From Flaviramulus sp. BrNp1-15 (lineage in GTDB: Bacteria; Bacteroidota; Bacteroidia; Flavobacteriales; Flavobacteriaceae): a stretch of DNA of 64,000 nucleotides. Both the position numbers and the translations under genes were made by a program. Shown piece after piece: positions 35,720-44,804 of the stretch; positions within the stretch are counted from its first letter, which is position 1, and every line of letters starts with the position of its first letter. The notes under the pieces were generated by a model. That model saw only the letters and a list, made by a program, of their open reading frames with translations, was not told the DNA's origin and ran no database searches. The stretch is taken from the NCBI RefSeq assembly GCF_022259695.1, contig NZ_CP092099.1:2402471-2466470 (forward strand), given 5' to 3'.

Positions 35720-36658
35720 TTATTTTGTGGGTATTACATTTTGTATGGTGCCGTCTTCGTTGTAAATCAATTTATCAAAACAAATGGATCTGCGAAATGG
35801 GTGCGGGCTACCTTTGTGTCCCCAGCCAAATTTTCTTTCTACTTCCGGATGATTTCTATAATACAAATCAGAGTTATGATAAAACATATACCACTCGCCT
35901 TTATACTCTACTATAGAGTGATGATTTGTGCCACTATTCATCTTTTCTAGAATAACACCTTTATACTCGAATGGTCCTAAGGGATTATCACTTGTGCAAT
36001 ATTTAATTTCTCCACTTTCTCCAACATAAGACAAGTAGTAAACACCTTTATATTTATGCATCCAAACAGCTTCAAAAAAATCGTCTGTTCCTTCAAGTAA
36101 ATGCACTTCGCCATCATAAGAGATCATATCTTCGTTAAGCTTTATTGCGTTAACTACCAATTGCCCCATGTACAAATACGCTTGTCCGTCGTCATCAATA
36201 AAAGCAGCAGGATCAATAAAATCTCTATTGCAAACTACGCCTTCTGTATCTGTATGAATTAAAGCTTTATCTAACGGGTCTTTAAAATACCCTGTTGGGG
36301 AATCACTTACGGCCACACCAATTTTGCTTGCCTCTACAGGATAATAAAAATAGTATTTCCCGTTACGCTTTATACAATCTGGTGCCCAAGCTCGTGTTGA
36401 TGCCCAACTTAAATCATTTAATGCAAAAGCAACACCGTGGTCTGTCCAGTCTTTCATATTTGTGGTAGAAAACACATGCCAGTCTTTCATAGTAAATTTT
36501 ACGGCATCATCTTCGTCATGAGACGGATACACATACAACGTATCATTAAAAACCCTTGCAGAAGGGTCGGCAGTATACATGTGTGTTACAAATGGGTTTT
36601 GGGCTAAACAAAGGGTTTGAATTAGCAGCAATATTGCGGTTAGTTGAAGTTTAGACAT
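35720..36658 (-). CDS. Secreted glycoside hydrolase family 43-like protein
   Basis: A 312-residue exported protein (signal peptide MSKLQLTAILLLIQTLCLAQ). The five-bladed propeller is evident from DPSARVFNDTLYVYPSHD (catalytic base Asp), WAPDCIKRNGKYYFYYPV, DPAAFIDDDGQAYLYMGQ (transition-state Asp) and EAVWMHKYKGVYYLSY (catalytic acid Glu). GH43 enzymes are beta-xylosidases or alpha-L-arabinofuranosidases acting on plant or algal hemicellulose. It stands alone, with no SusC/SusD genes nearby, so it is not part of a polysaccharide locus visible here. The 217 bases upstream hold no gene. Confidence 0.9.
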   Translation of the reverse strand: MSKLQLTAILLLIQTLCLAQNPFVTHMYTADPSARVFNDTLYVYPSHDEDDAVKFTMKDWHVFSTTNMKDWTDHGVAFALNDLSWASTRAWAPDCIKRNGKYYFYYPVEASKIGVAVSDSPTGYFKDPLDKALIHTDTEGVVCNRDFIDPAAFIDDDGQAYLYMGQLVVNAIKLNEDMISYDGEVHLLEGTDDFFEAVWMHKYKGVYYLSYVGESGEIKYCTSDNPLGPFEYKGVILEKMNSGTNHHSIVEYKGEWYMFYHNSDLYYRNHPEVERKFGWGHKGSPHPFRRSICFDKLIYNEDGTIQNVIPTK

Positions 36659-36875
36659 GTTGGTTTTATTAAAGTACTTTCTTTAGACCTTAACAAGATA
36701 AGTATTTTTCTATTTGTAGAAAATGAGTTGTTAGTTGGATTTCTTTTTATGTATAGAAAGTTACGTGTTTAAGCAACTAATTTAATAAAGACAAAACGCA
36801 TATAAAATTCGTGAGGATTTTGGTAAGTTGGTTAGAACTAGTAAAAATATATATATCTAGTTAGTACATGTTTTT

Positions 36876-37067
36876 TTAAGGTTTAAAATCAATTTCACAA
36901 TCAAAGCAATGACTTTTTCGCTTAAGGAACGGAATTGGAAAACCAACTAAAAGAATAGTCATAGCTATAGCGCTTCTAGATATTTTTGGTCTAGAAACAT
37001 CCAATGAGCCGCAATTCGGGCATTTTAATTCTTTACTCAATAATAACCGTACTTTAAAGTTGAACAA
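36876..37067 (-). CDS. Small zinc-ribbon protein, likely split from the DUF2007 gene upstream
   Basis: A 63-residue product with CPNCGSLDVSRPK at 18-30, a hydrophobic stretch (AIAMTILLVGFPIPFLKR) and CFDCEIDF at the end, giving a C-x2-C...C-x2-C ribbon interrupted by a membrane-inserting segment. I recall Flavobacteriaceae proteins in which this module is the C-terminal half of a DUF2007 protein. Here its frame overlaps the last 31 bases of the DUF2007 gene, so it is either translated by re-initiation or is a stranded fragment. Confidence 0.6.
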   Translation of the reverse strand: MFNFKVRLLLSKELKCPNCGSLDVSRPKISRSAIAMTILLVGFPIPFLKRKSHCFDCEIDFKP

Positions 37068-37762
37068 TATATTTTTAGGGAGTCCGAATTTAAAATCAGC
37101 TCACTTTGGTTTATTTTGTACTCATACTCTCTTTCTAGAAGAAAGTCTAACGTATCAATTTGTGATATGCTGATAAAACTATTTTCCAGTTTCCAATTTC
37201 CATTTATTCGAGGGGAATTAAAACCTGGGAATTGAACATGTCCATTTGCTTGAAAATTTAATTTCTCAAAACATTCTCCTATTAGACGGATTTGTACTTT
37301 GTCTGATATTGTATAGGGAACATATTCTTGGTTTTGATAAACTATATATTCTATGCACCATTTTTTTTGGGTTAAAAGTTCTAAATCAGTTGGACGGTTT
37401 ATATGTAAGTATATGAATGCTGATGAACCTAATACTATAGTAATAGTGACTAATGAAATTAGCAAAAGTTTAATAGTTTTCTGAAATTTTGGGTCGCTAA
37501 TTCTTTTTTCGACTTTACTTTGTTCGGGTTCTTTACTTTCCCTAATGAGTCCATTTTCCTCTAGAATTAACCTAGCTTTATCCAAATTAGATTCCGCTAC
37601 CTGAAGTCGAACACCTCCTATTGCTTGTGAGAGAAAATTGTGGGCTTGTACCGTATATTCGTCGAGAACTCTACATTCAATTCCTTCAGATTCCAGTTTA
37701 GATTTGACAACCGCTAGTTCTGTTGGGAACATAAAGGTCATTAAAGTTTTAAAATTCTCCAA
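37037..37762 (-). CDS. DUF2007 domain membrane protein with lipocalin-like C-terminus
   Basis: A 241-residue protein. Residues 5-72 are a DUF2007 putative signal-transducing domain (FPTELAVVKSKLESEGIEC, NFLSQAIGGVRLQV). A membrane helix follows (about 94-117), then a C-terminal domain with WCIEYIVYQNQ, NGHVQFPGFN and NGNWKLENSFISI, the strand pattern of small lipocalin-like domains. Function is unknown. The usual zinc-ribbon end of DUF2007 proteins is missing and is found as a separate overlapping frame just downstream. It begins five bases after the stop of the Tiki-like lipoprotein gene. Confidence 0.78.
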   Translation of the reverse strand: MENFKTLMTFMFPTELAVVKSKLESEGIECRVLDEYTVQAHNFLSQAIGGVRLQVAESNLDKARLILEENGLIRESKEPEQSKVEKRISDPKFQKTIKLLLISLVTITIVLGSSAFIYLHINRPTDLELLTQKKWCIEYIVYQNQEYVPYTISDKVQIRLIGECFEKLNFQANGHVQFPGFNSPRINGNWKLENSFISISQIDTLDFLLEREYEYKINQSELILNSDSLKIYCSTLKYGYY

Positions 37763-37767
37763 TGTTT

Positions 37768-38586
37768 TTATTTTTCGTAAAATTCTTTTAAGATAACATT
37801 TTTGTCTTCCGTTAATTTTCTCAATTCACTTAAAATATAATATCTATGCATAAATCCACAGAGCACTACAATTTTTTTGCCTTGGTTCTGTTCAGAAATT
37901 CGCATTATATTTTTGGCCATTGTTTTATTTCTTAAATCCCAAAAATCACCAGCCAACTGATATCCGTCTCGGTAACTTATTTTTTCACCATTTGGTTTGG
38001 TATGAAAACGAGTTGCAAATTCATTTCTTTTATTCGTTATTCTTGTCAGCATTTTATACTGATAATATTGTCTTTCTTCGCAAATGCTATCTGCTGATGG
38101 ATTGTTGAAGTTTTCGGGGGATTTTGAAGCCAATTCAATTAATGGTTCTAAGAGAGCTTTATATTTATTATGAATTATAGCTTCTGTTTCAGATAATAAA
38201 CCCACTTTGTTTAAACTATCTATGAGTTTTGTTGTTAATCCATCTGTAGGTCGTGAGCCAATATTTATCCTATATTCATTTCTGCCTTCAAATTCATATG
38301 GTCTCAATTTAGCTGTTGGGTATTTTTCAATATATTTTTCAGATGCCATACTTTCATTACTATCTGAAATATTTTTATGTCTAAAATTTGAAGTAAAAAA
38401 AGAAGAGTCTAGTTCTTCTAATATAAAATCAGGCTTTACACTTTCTAATATATTGAAAAGAATTTCAGAGTTAAAATTAGGCTCTGGTTTATGAAGTGTT
38501 CCAATAACAATTATTTCAGTTGGTTTTTCTGTTTTACAAGATAAAATTGCTATTAAAATCAGTAATATTAGTATTGTTTTATTCAT
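37768..38586 (-). CDS. TraB/GumN (Tiki)-like lipoprotein
   Basis: A 272-residue lipoprotein with lipobox AILSC at about 13-17. The motif order VIGTLHK near 27, DFILEELDSSFF near 55, WDLRNKTMAKNIM near 217 and VLCGFMHRYYI near 240 is that of the TraB/PrgY/GumN-Tiki superfamily, in which paired GxxH motifs and a conserved Glu and Arg form a metalloprotease-like site. The match is by motif only. It would sit on a membrane facing the periplasm. A family 3 repeat fills the space between it and the orphan gene upstream. Confidence 0.65.
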   Translation of the reverse strand: MNKTILILLILIAILSCKTEKPTEIIVIGTLHKPEPNFNSEILFNILESVKPDFILEELDSSFFTSNFRHKNISDSNESMASEKYIEKYPTAKLRPYEFEGRNEYRINIGSRPTDGLTTKLIDSLNKVGLLSETEAIIHNKYKALLEPLIELASKSPENFNNPSADSICEERQYYQYKMLTRITNKRNEFATRFHTKPNGEKISYRDGYQLAGDFWDLRNKTMAKNIMRISEQNQGKKIVVLCGFMHRYYILSELRKLTEDKNVILKEFYEK

Positions 38587-38595
38587 TTATTAATT

Positions 38596-38731
38596 GTTGC
38601 CAGCGGTTTTGTGTATAATTTCGTTTCGTGTTTTAGCAACTAAGTTAGAAAACAAATCACAGATAGAAAATTTTAGCGAAATTTTCGTAAGTCGGCAGTG
38701 ACCAAGCAATTAATTATACACGGTATAACCA
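38596..38731 (-). repeat. Family 3 inverted-repeat element, copy 2 (possible attC-like site)
   Basis: On the minus strand it reads CGTGTATAATTAATTGCTTGG, GTCACTGCCGACTTACGAAA and, at the far end, AAATTATACACAAAACCGC. It follows the stop of the orphan gene at 38739 by seven bases in the direction of that gene, as in copies 1 and 3. The next gene starts ten bases past its right end. Confidence 0.75.
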
Positions 38732-38738
38732 TTAGTTT

Positions 38739-39236
38739 TTATCTAATTACATTTTCAACTCGTTCAACTTTATTCTTGTCATTCAAGAAAATAACAAATT
38801 CGTAATGGTCTAACATCGCATAATTATCTGGGTCAGGTACAACATAACAAATTGTGTTTTTAGTCCAACAATCAGTTTTGTATTCAGTTCCTAATAATTC
38901 AATTATCTCTTTTTTCGTTTTTCCTTCGAGTTTTTTATTCCTTTCTAAATCATTAACCATTCTATATCTCGTATCAACATTTTCAATCCAGTCTTTTGAA
39001 TCAAATTCCTTTGATCTTAAAATAGGATTTATTATTCCATAACAAATTCCAATCATTATAGTTGTCCATAAAATAGGCATTAAAAGTGTCGCCAGAATTG
39101 AATATAATTTTATGTTTTTGATTTGGATTTTATTTTTCAAAAACTTTCTATATAAATAGTAAGAAGGAATTAAGAAAAGAACCTGAAATACAATAAATAT
39201 AAAAATCAGTTTAATCATTTTCGGTATTTTGGTCAA
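38739..39236 (-). CDS. Orphan membrane protein with possible lipid-anchored-like domain
   Basis: A 165-residue protein that I do not recognise by name. Two hydrophobic helices lie near 8-28 (LIFIFIVFQVLFLIPSYYLY) and 45-70 (ILATLLMPILWTTIMIGICYG), followed by a soluble part with YRMVNDLERNKKLEGKTKKE and IIELLGTEYKTD. This last pattern, a helix ending in KTKKEIIELLG followed by a strand, resembles the BamE/SmpA-like fold found in many small exported proteins. The relation is a guess. A family 3 repeat is directly downstream. Confidence 0.65.
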   Translation of the reverse strand: MTKIPKMIKLIFIFIVFQVLFLIPSYYLYRKFLKNKIQIKNIKLYSILATLLMPILWTTIMIGICYGIINPILRSKEFDSKDWIENVDTRYRMVNDLERNKKLEGKTKKEIIELLGTEYKTDCWTKNTICYVVPDPDNYAMLDHYEFVIFLNDKNKVERVENVIR

Positions 39237-39360
39237 ATCAATGGCAACTAGCTATATCATAACAAATATATGTTTTTATATAGATAAAGTTCTAGATAAC
39301 AGATTATTACACGTTTTTTTACAAAGAATTACTATTTGTGTGAGAATTACAAAAACACAA

Positions 39361-39434
39361 TAGGTGATTTAGCCCCGATTGAGGCATTTGTTGAAGCTCT
39401 TTTTTATGGATTCCGTAACATAGCGCAGAATGAC
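39361..39434. repeat. Decayed copy of a TAGCCCCGATT-type dispersed repeat
   Basis: TAGCCCCGATTGAGGCA begins at 39370 and GGATTCCG...CGCAGAATGAC ends near 39433. I recognise both pieces from memory as recurring in intergenic regions of Flavobacteriia. Here they are joined and degraded, downstream of aroC. No other gene is visible in the 232 bases between aroC and the orphan membrane gene. Confidence 0.35.
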
Positions 39435-39468
39435 AAAAAAAAGTGACTGACAAAAGCTAAAAAAACTT

Positions 39469-40527
39469 CTAATACATTTTGTTAATCAGGTAAAAATCGG
39501 CAATAACTAATGCTGCCATGGCTTCTACAATAGGCACTGCACGAGGAACCACACAAGGATCATGACGTCCTTTTCCGTGCATTTGCACCACTTTACCTTC
39601 TTTATCGATAGTTTCGTATTCTTGAATAAGCGTTGCTACGGGTTTAAATGCCACATTAAAATAAATGTCCATACCATTGCTTATACCTCCTTGAATACCT
39701 CCAGAATAGTTAGTTTTAGTTGTACCATCTGTATTAAAAGCATCGTTATGGTCGCTACCATACATGGTGCTGCCATGAAAACCGCTACCATACTCAAACC
39801 CTTTTACAGCGTTTATAGATAACATAGCTTTACCTAACTCAGCATGAAGTTTATCAAACACAGGTTCTCCTAAACCTACAGGTACATTTTTTATAACGCA
39901 ACTTACAATGCCTCCAACAGTGTCGCCTTTACTGCGTACTTCTTTAATGTAAGTTTCCATTTTTGAAGCCATATCCACGTCTGGACAACGTACAATATTT
40001 GATTCTGTTTTAGAAAGGTCTAACTCGGTATGTGGTTTATCTAATTTCATGGTACCAACACCAGAAACGTAGGCTTTAATTTCTATACCTTTAAGCATTT
40101 GTTTTGCTATAGCACCAGCAACCACACGACATGCCGTTTCGCGTGCAGAACTACGACCGCCACCACGATAGTCTCTTAATCCGTATTTTTTATCGTAAGT
40201 ATAATCCGCATGACTTGGTCTGTAACTGTCCTTTATATGCGAATAATCGTGAGATTTCTGATTGGTATTTTCTATTACAAAACCTATGGGTGTTCCAGTA
40301 GATTTACCCTCAAAAATACCTGAATGGAATTTTACAGTATCGGGTTCTTTACGTTGCGTAACGATTGCCGACTGCCCAGGCTTTCTTCTATCTAACTCAT
40401 TTTGAATGAATTCTAAATCTAATTCAATTCCTGGAGGGCATCCATCAATTACACCGCCTAAAGCAGGTCCGTGAGATTCTCCGTAAGTGGTTAAGTTAAA
40501 TAGTTTTCCGAAGGAATTACCAGCCAT
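39469..40527 (-). CDS. aroC: Chorismate synthase
   Basis: A 352-residue enzyme of the shikimate pathway that makes chorismate from 5-enolpyruvylshikimate 3-phosphate, with reduced FMN. The signatures are [19 protein letters not shown] near the N-terminus, [20 protein letters not shown] in the middle (FMN and phosphate binding) and [18 protein letters not shown] near the end. Length and order are standard. It is transcribed alone; the 370 bases upstream contain a palindrome and no gene. Confidence 0.98.
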   Translation of the reverse strand: MAGNSFGKLFNLTTYGESHGPALGGVIDGCPPGIELDLEFIQNELDRRKPGQSAIVTQRKEPDTVKFHSGIFEGKSTGTPIGFVIENTNQKSHDYSHIKDSYRPSHADYTYDKKYGLRDYRGGGRSSARETACRVVAGAIAKQMLKGIEIKAYVSGVGTMKLDKPHTELDLSKTESNIVRCPDVDMASKMETYIKEVRSKGDTVGGIVSCVIKNVPVGLGEPVFDKLHAELGKAMLSINAVKGFEYGSGFHGSTMYGSDHNDAFNTDGTTKTNYSGGIQGGISNGMDIYFNVAFKPVATLIQEYETIDKEGKVVQMHGKGRHDPCVVPRAVPIVEAMAALVIADFYLINKMY

Positions 40528-40661
40528 AACATATATTTTGGTGCTAAAATAAAGCTTTTTTCTAATTCAACTATCCTAAATATAGTACTTATAGGGTTAT
40601 TTCATTAATTTATTTTGGAAGTTAAAATCAGGAAGAATTTTCAGAAAAGCATAGTTCGAGG

Positions 40662-40732
40662 CCATATTGAGCTTGTCGAAATATTTTAACACATTGATAA
40701 TCAATATCAGTTTCGACAAGCTCAACCTGACA
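40662..40732 (-). repeat. Palindromic repeat family 2, copy 2
   Basis: In reverse orientation this matches the inner part of copy 1 at 35483-35600: GGTTGAGCTTGTCGAAACTG, a centre with ATATTGATTATCAA, and ATATTTCGACAAGCTCAATA. The outer GTCTAAAAAGT arms are not seen. It fills part of the 370-base stretch between aroC and the phosphoesterase gene, in which nothing else is recognised. Confidence 0.8.
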
Positions 40733-40897
40733 TCTGCAAACACAATTACTTTTCCAGTTTCGTTTAGAATATACAATAAGCGTTATAAAATCAATCAATA
40801 AAAGGCATAACAATTAATTAACAATATGCTTATATATAGATAATTATAGGATAATGATTACGTAATATTAAAAAGGGTTATTTGTACAAAACTATTT

Positions 40898-41764
40898 ATG
40901 CCCAAGTTGAAAATAAAAAGAAAAATAGAAATTGCCGTAATATCAGATGTTCATTTAGGGACATATGGTTGCCACGCAAAACATTTATTAACTTATTTAA
41001 ACAGTATTGAACCCAAAAAACTTATTCTTAATGGTGATATTGTAGACATCTGGCAATTTAGCAAACGGTACTTCCCAAAATCGCATTTAAAAGTCATTAA
41101 AAAAATTATGGATATGGCTTCTGATGGTGTTGAGATAGTTTACATTACTGGAAACCATGATGAAATGTTGCGTAAGTTTAGTGGAACCACGATTGGTAAA
41201 ATTTCGATTGTAGATAAACTGGTTTTAAAACTTGATGGCAAAAAAGCGTGGTTTTTTCATGGTGATGTATTTGATGTTTCTATACAAAACGCCAAATGGC
41301 TTGCTAAACTTGGTGGCTATGGTTATGATTTGCTAACGTTGTTAAACCGACTTGTAAATTGGTATTTAGAAAAACGTGGTAAGGAGCGTTATTCACTATC
41401 TAAAAAAGTAAAGAATGGTGTTAAAGGCGCCATTAAATACATTAATGACTACGAAAAAGTAATTTCTGAATTGGCTATAGAAAATGGTTACGACTATGTT
41501 GTTTGCGGACACATACACCAACCTAAAATGGAATGTATTGAGAATAAACATGGAAATACCATGTACTTAAATTCTGGAGATTGGGTTGAAAATTTTACAG
41601 CTTTAGAATATCAGTTTAAACGTTGGAAAATCTACAATTACAATAAAGATAAACTAGCACCTTTTATTGTTGATGAAGACATGGAAAATATGGACATCAA
41701 TAATTTAATTGCAGCTATAACCATAGTTGAACAAACGGAAAAGAAAAAGAAGAAAAAAAGTTAA
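40898..41764 (+). CDS. LpxH-like UDP-2,3-diacylglucosamine diphosphatase/metallophosphoesterase
   Basis: A 288-residue calcineurin-type phosphoesterase. Metal motifs are SDVHLGTYGCHA at 14-25, NGDIVDIW near 45, TGNHDEM near 83, HGDVFD near 124 and CGHIHQP near 204, the full set of the dimetal site. The family includes LpxH, which cleaves UDP-2,3-diacylglucosamine in lipid A synthesis, and related enzymes in Bacteroidota; I cannot separate the two from sequence alone. The lysine-rich tail overlaps the convergent gene by four bases at the stops. Confidence 0.85.
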   Translation: MPKLKIKRKIEIAVISDVHLGTYGCHAKHLLTYLNSIEPKKLILNGDIVDIWQFSKRYFPKSHLKVIKKIMDMASDGVEIVYITGNHDEMLRKFSGTTIGKISIVDKLVLKLDGKKAWFFHGDVFDVSIQNAKWLAKLGGYGYDLLTLLNRLVNWYLEKRGKERYSLSKKVKNGVKGAIKYINDYEKVISELAIENGYDYVVCGHIHQPKMECIENKHGNTMYLNSGDWVENFTALEYQFKRWKIYNYNKDKLAPFIVDEDMENMDINNLIAAITIVEQTEKKKKKKS

Positions 41765-44670
41765 ACCAAAGCCTCTCGTAAAATAGTTATGGGGTGTTTT
41801 GCTTCGCGTTGGGTTCCGTCTTTTATTTGATGCCTACAACTGGTTCCGTTTGCAGCAATAACAACTTCTTCGGGAGCTTTTCTAACTGCAGGAAACAAGG
41901 TTTGTTCCCCAACTTGCATACTTACCTCATAATGTTCTTTTTCGTAACCAAAACTTCCTGCCATACCACAACAACCACTTGGTATAATAGTAACCTTGTA
42001 GTTTTTAGGCAAATTTAAAACCGCAAAACTAGAAAGCTGATTACTCATTGATTTTTGATGACAATGCCCGTGAAACTTAATAGTTTTAGCTTTTAATGTA
42101 AATTGCTCTGGTTTTATGTTTCCAAGTTTTATTTCTTGCTGAATAAACTCTTCTATTAAAAAGGTATTTTGTGCTATTGCTTCCGCGGAAGTTTTATCGT
42201 TTGCTAATTTTAAATATTCGTCTTTAAACGTATAAATGGCTGAAGGTTCAATTCCAATTAAAGGCGTGTCTTTTGAAATTTTATCCTTAAAAATACTTAC
42301 ATTTTTATTAGCTAAATCTTTGGCTTGTTCTAATAAACCTTTTGATAGGAAAGCACGACCAGATTCTTCATTTTTAAGTACTTCAACTTTGTAGTTTAAA
42401 GCTGTTAAAAGCTGTATAGCATCAATACCTATTTGAGTATCTAAATGATTAGTAAATTCGTCGTTAAACAAATAAATTGTTTTAACATAATTAATTTCAA
42501 CTGATTGGTTTTTAACAGTTTTAAATGATTTATCCAAGCTTTTGTTTGAAATTAAAGGCAAGCTTCTTTCTTTGGCAATTCCAAAAGATTTCTTCAAAAC
42601 AGAAGACGTAAATCTGTTAGAAAACACAAAATTTGTTATGCTTGGTAATTTACTTCCTAAATTATTTAACTTATTGTTATAAGCAAATAATTTGGTTCGC
42701 AAAGGTACTCCATTGGCTTTTTGATATTGATATTGAAACTCTGTCTTTAAACTTGCCACATCTACACTACTTGGGCATTCGCTAGCACAAGCTTTACAGC
42801 TTAAGCATAAATCGAAAACCTGTTTTAATTCTTCGTGGTTGAATTTATTGTCTTTATCAGAATTGGTTAAAAACTCACGCAGTGCATTGGCACGAGCTCT
42901 TGTAGTATCTTTTTCATTTCTGGTGGCTCTGTAACTTGGGCACATGGTGCCTCCAAATTCTGGTAGTTTCCTACAATCTCCAGAGCCATTACACTTTTCC
43001 GCTTCGCGTAAAATACCCAACGATTTTGAAAAATCGAGTAACGTTTCAATTTCTGGTTCTACTCTATCAGCTTCATAACGCAAATTTTTATCCATAGGCA
43101 AAACATCAATAATTTTACCTGGATTGAAAATATTATCGGTATCAAAAGCCTTTTTTATGCGTTTTAAGATGTTATAATTTTCCTTCCCAATCATGAGTTC
43201 AATAAACTCAGACCGCACAATACCATCTCCATGCTCACCACTCATAGAACCTCTGTATTTCTTAACAAGATGAGCAACATCAGTCGTTATTTTCCTAAAT
43301 AAAACAAGGTCTTCTGCTTTTTTTAAATTTAAAACTGGACGTAAATGCAACTCTCCCGCCCCAGCGTGTGCATAATAAATGGCTTCTTGATTATAGCCTT
43401 TCATAAGCTTTGTAAACTCCGAAATATAATTTGCCAAATCTGGCAATGCAACCGCTGTATCTTCTATACATGCCGCAGATTTTTTATCGCCAATTATGTT
43501 TCCCAACAGCCCTAAACCGGCACTTCTAAGTGTGAGCGCTTTATTAATATCATTACCAACAAGCATTGGATAAGCATAACTTAAACCTGAGTTTTTAATT
43601 TCTTTTAAAAGATTATTAGCTAAAACTTCTGCTTGTTTTTTATCATTAGCTTTAACTTCACACATTAAAATGGCCTTGGGATCTCCTTCTATAAATTGTC
43701 TGTTTTCTTGTTGTGTTTTATTATGCTTTGTACAATCTAAAATGGTTTTATCCATCATTTCACAGGTGTACAAATTATGTTTCATAACCAGTTCTACAGA
43801 ATTCATACAACTTTCAATACTATCAAAATGAGCAGCAACCATTATACTTTCCTGTGGTGGCAAGGTATCTAGTTTTAAAGTGATTTGAGTTGTAAAGGCC
43901 AATGTGCCTTCACTACCGGAAAGCAGTTTACACATATTAAATTTTTCCTCAGAACTAGAAAACACTTCACTTTTAATTAACTCATCAATAGCATACCCTG
44001 TATTTCTTCGGTGTATTTCTGGTTTTGGAAAATTTTCTATAATTTGATTTTGAACCGATTCTGAAACAAGTTCAGAATGAATAGCTCTGTATATGTCCCC
44101 TTCAAGAGTAGTTAACTTTGTTTTCTCTTTGAATTCTTCTGCAGATAATTCTCCAAAAACAACTTCGCTTCCATCACTTAAAATAGCTTGAATTTCTAAA
44201 ACCTTATCTCTGGTAACGCCATATTGAATTGATGTTGTGCCAGATGAATTATTTCCAACCATTCCACCAATCATACATCGGTTAGAGGTTGATGTATTAG
44301 GACCAAAAAACAACCCAAAAGGTTTTAAATAATTGTTTAGCTCATCGCGTACCACACCCGGTTGTAAGGTAATAGTTTGAGCATCTTCATCAAGCTTTAA
44401 AATTTTAGTAAAATGTTTGGAAACATCAACCACAATACCTTCACCAACACATTGTCCTGCTAATGAGGTTCCAGCGGTTCTTGGTATTAAAGCCGTTTTT
44501 TGTGCTTTTGCATACCTAATTAGTTGCTTTATATCGTCTATATTTTTAGGATATGCTACAGCTAGTGGTAGCATTCTATAAACCGAAGCATCTGTAGCGT
44601 AAATAGATTTTATTAAATCGTCGTAATATAATTCTCCTGATAAGGTTGATTTTAAGTTTTGTAAAGGCAT
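41761..44670 (-). CDS. FAD and Fe-S binding dehydrogenase (D-lactate/glycolate type, three-part fusion)
   Basis: A 969-residue fusion. Residues 1-260 form an FAD-binding PCMH domain (PRTAGTSLAGQCVGEGIVVD, NRCMIGGMVGNNSSGTTS), 260-530 the FAD-linked oxidase C-terminal domain (GEHGDGIVRSEFIE, IFNPGKIID), 600-650 a 4Fe-4S ferredoxin part (FDLCLSCKACASECPSS) and the last 180 residues a cysteine-rich domain (HGHCHQKSM, SGCCGMAGSFGYEKEH). This is the layout of YdiJ/Dld-2-type D-2-hydroxyacid dehydrogenases feeding electrons to quinone. The substrate, probably D-lactate or a related hydroxyacid, is inferred. Confidence 0.93.
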   Translation of the reverse strand: MPLQNLKSTLSGELYYDDLIKSIYATDASVYRMLPLAVAYPKNIDDIKQLIRYAKAQKTALIPRTAGTSLAGQCVGEGIVVDVSKHFTKILKLDEDAQTITLQPGVVRDELNNYLKPFGLFFGPNTSTSNRCMIGGMVGNNSSGTTSIQYGVTRDKVLEIQAILSDGSEVVFGELSAEEFKEKTKLTTLEGDIYRAIHSELVSESVQNQIIENFPKPEIHRRNTGYAIDELIKSEVFSSSEEKFNMCKLLSGSEGTLAFTTQITLKLDTLPPQESIMVAAHFDSIESCMNSVELVMKHNLYTCEMMDKTILDCTKHNKTQQENRQFIEGDPKAILMCEVKANDKKQAEVLANNLLKEIKNSGLSYAYPMLVGNDINKALTLRSAGLGLLGNIIGDKKSAACIEDTAVALPDLANYISEFTKLMKGYNQEAIYYAHAGAGELHLRPVLNLKKAEDLVLFRKITTDVAHLVKKYRGSMSGEHGDGIVRSEFIELMIGKENYNILKRIKKAFDTDNIFNPGKIIDVLPMDKNLRYEADRVEPEIETLLDFSKSLGILREAEKCNGSGDCRKLPEFGGTMCPSYRATRNEKDTTRARANALREFLTNSDKDNKFNHEELKQVFDLCLSCKACASECPSSVDVASLKTEFQYQYQKANGVPLRTKLFAYNNKLNNLGSKLPSITNFVFSNRFTSSVLKKSFGIAKERSLPLISNKSLDKSFKTVKNQSVEINYVKTIYLFNDEFTNHLDTQIGIDAIQLLTALNYKVEVLKNEESGRAFLSKGLLEQAKDLANKNVSIFKDKISKDTPLIGIEPSAIYTFKDEYLKLANDKTSAEAIAQNTFLIEEFIQQEIKLGNIKPEQFTLKAKTIKFHGHCHQKSMSNQLSSFAVLNLPKNYKVTIIPSGCCGMAGSFGYEKEHYEVSMQVGEQTLFPAVRKAPEEVVIAANGTSCRHQIKDGTQREAKHPITILREALV

Positions 44671-44719
44671 TGAGTTAATAAATCTATTGATTGGATAAAT
44701 ATAAATACAATTTTGGCGT

Positions 44720-44727
44720 TATTTTTG
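44720..44727 (+). promoter_or_regulatory. Candidate flavobacterial -7 box
   Basis: TATTTTTG matches TAnnTTTG and lies 77 bases upstream of the ATG at 44805. A TTGG at 44691-44694 is a possible but rather distant -33 element. Confidence 0.35.
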
Positions 44728-44804
44728 TAAAGTTATCAGAATATTAAAATGATCTTTTTAAAACAAAAGGTCGTATATCATATTAATCAAAAAACTTTAA
44801 ACTT

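Noticed and set aside
35662-35950. Two plus-strand frames over the end of the GH43 gene
   Set aside because: They are antisense shadows of the GH43 reading frame, which has strong catalytic motifs.
40628-40813. Short minus-strand frame of 61 codons beside aroC
   Set aside because: It runs through palindrome family 2 and has no recognisable domain or start context; the coding look comes from the repeat.
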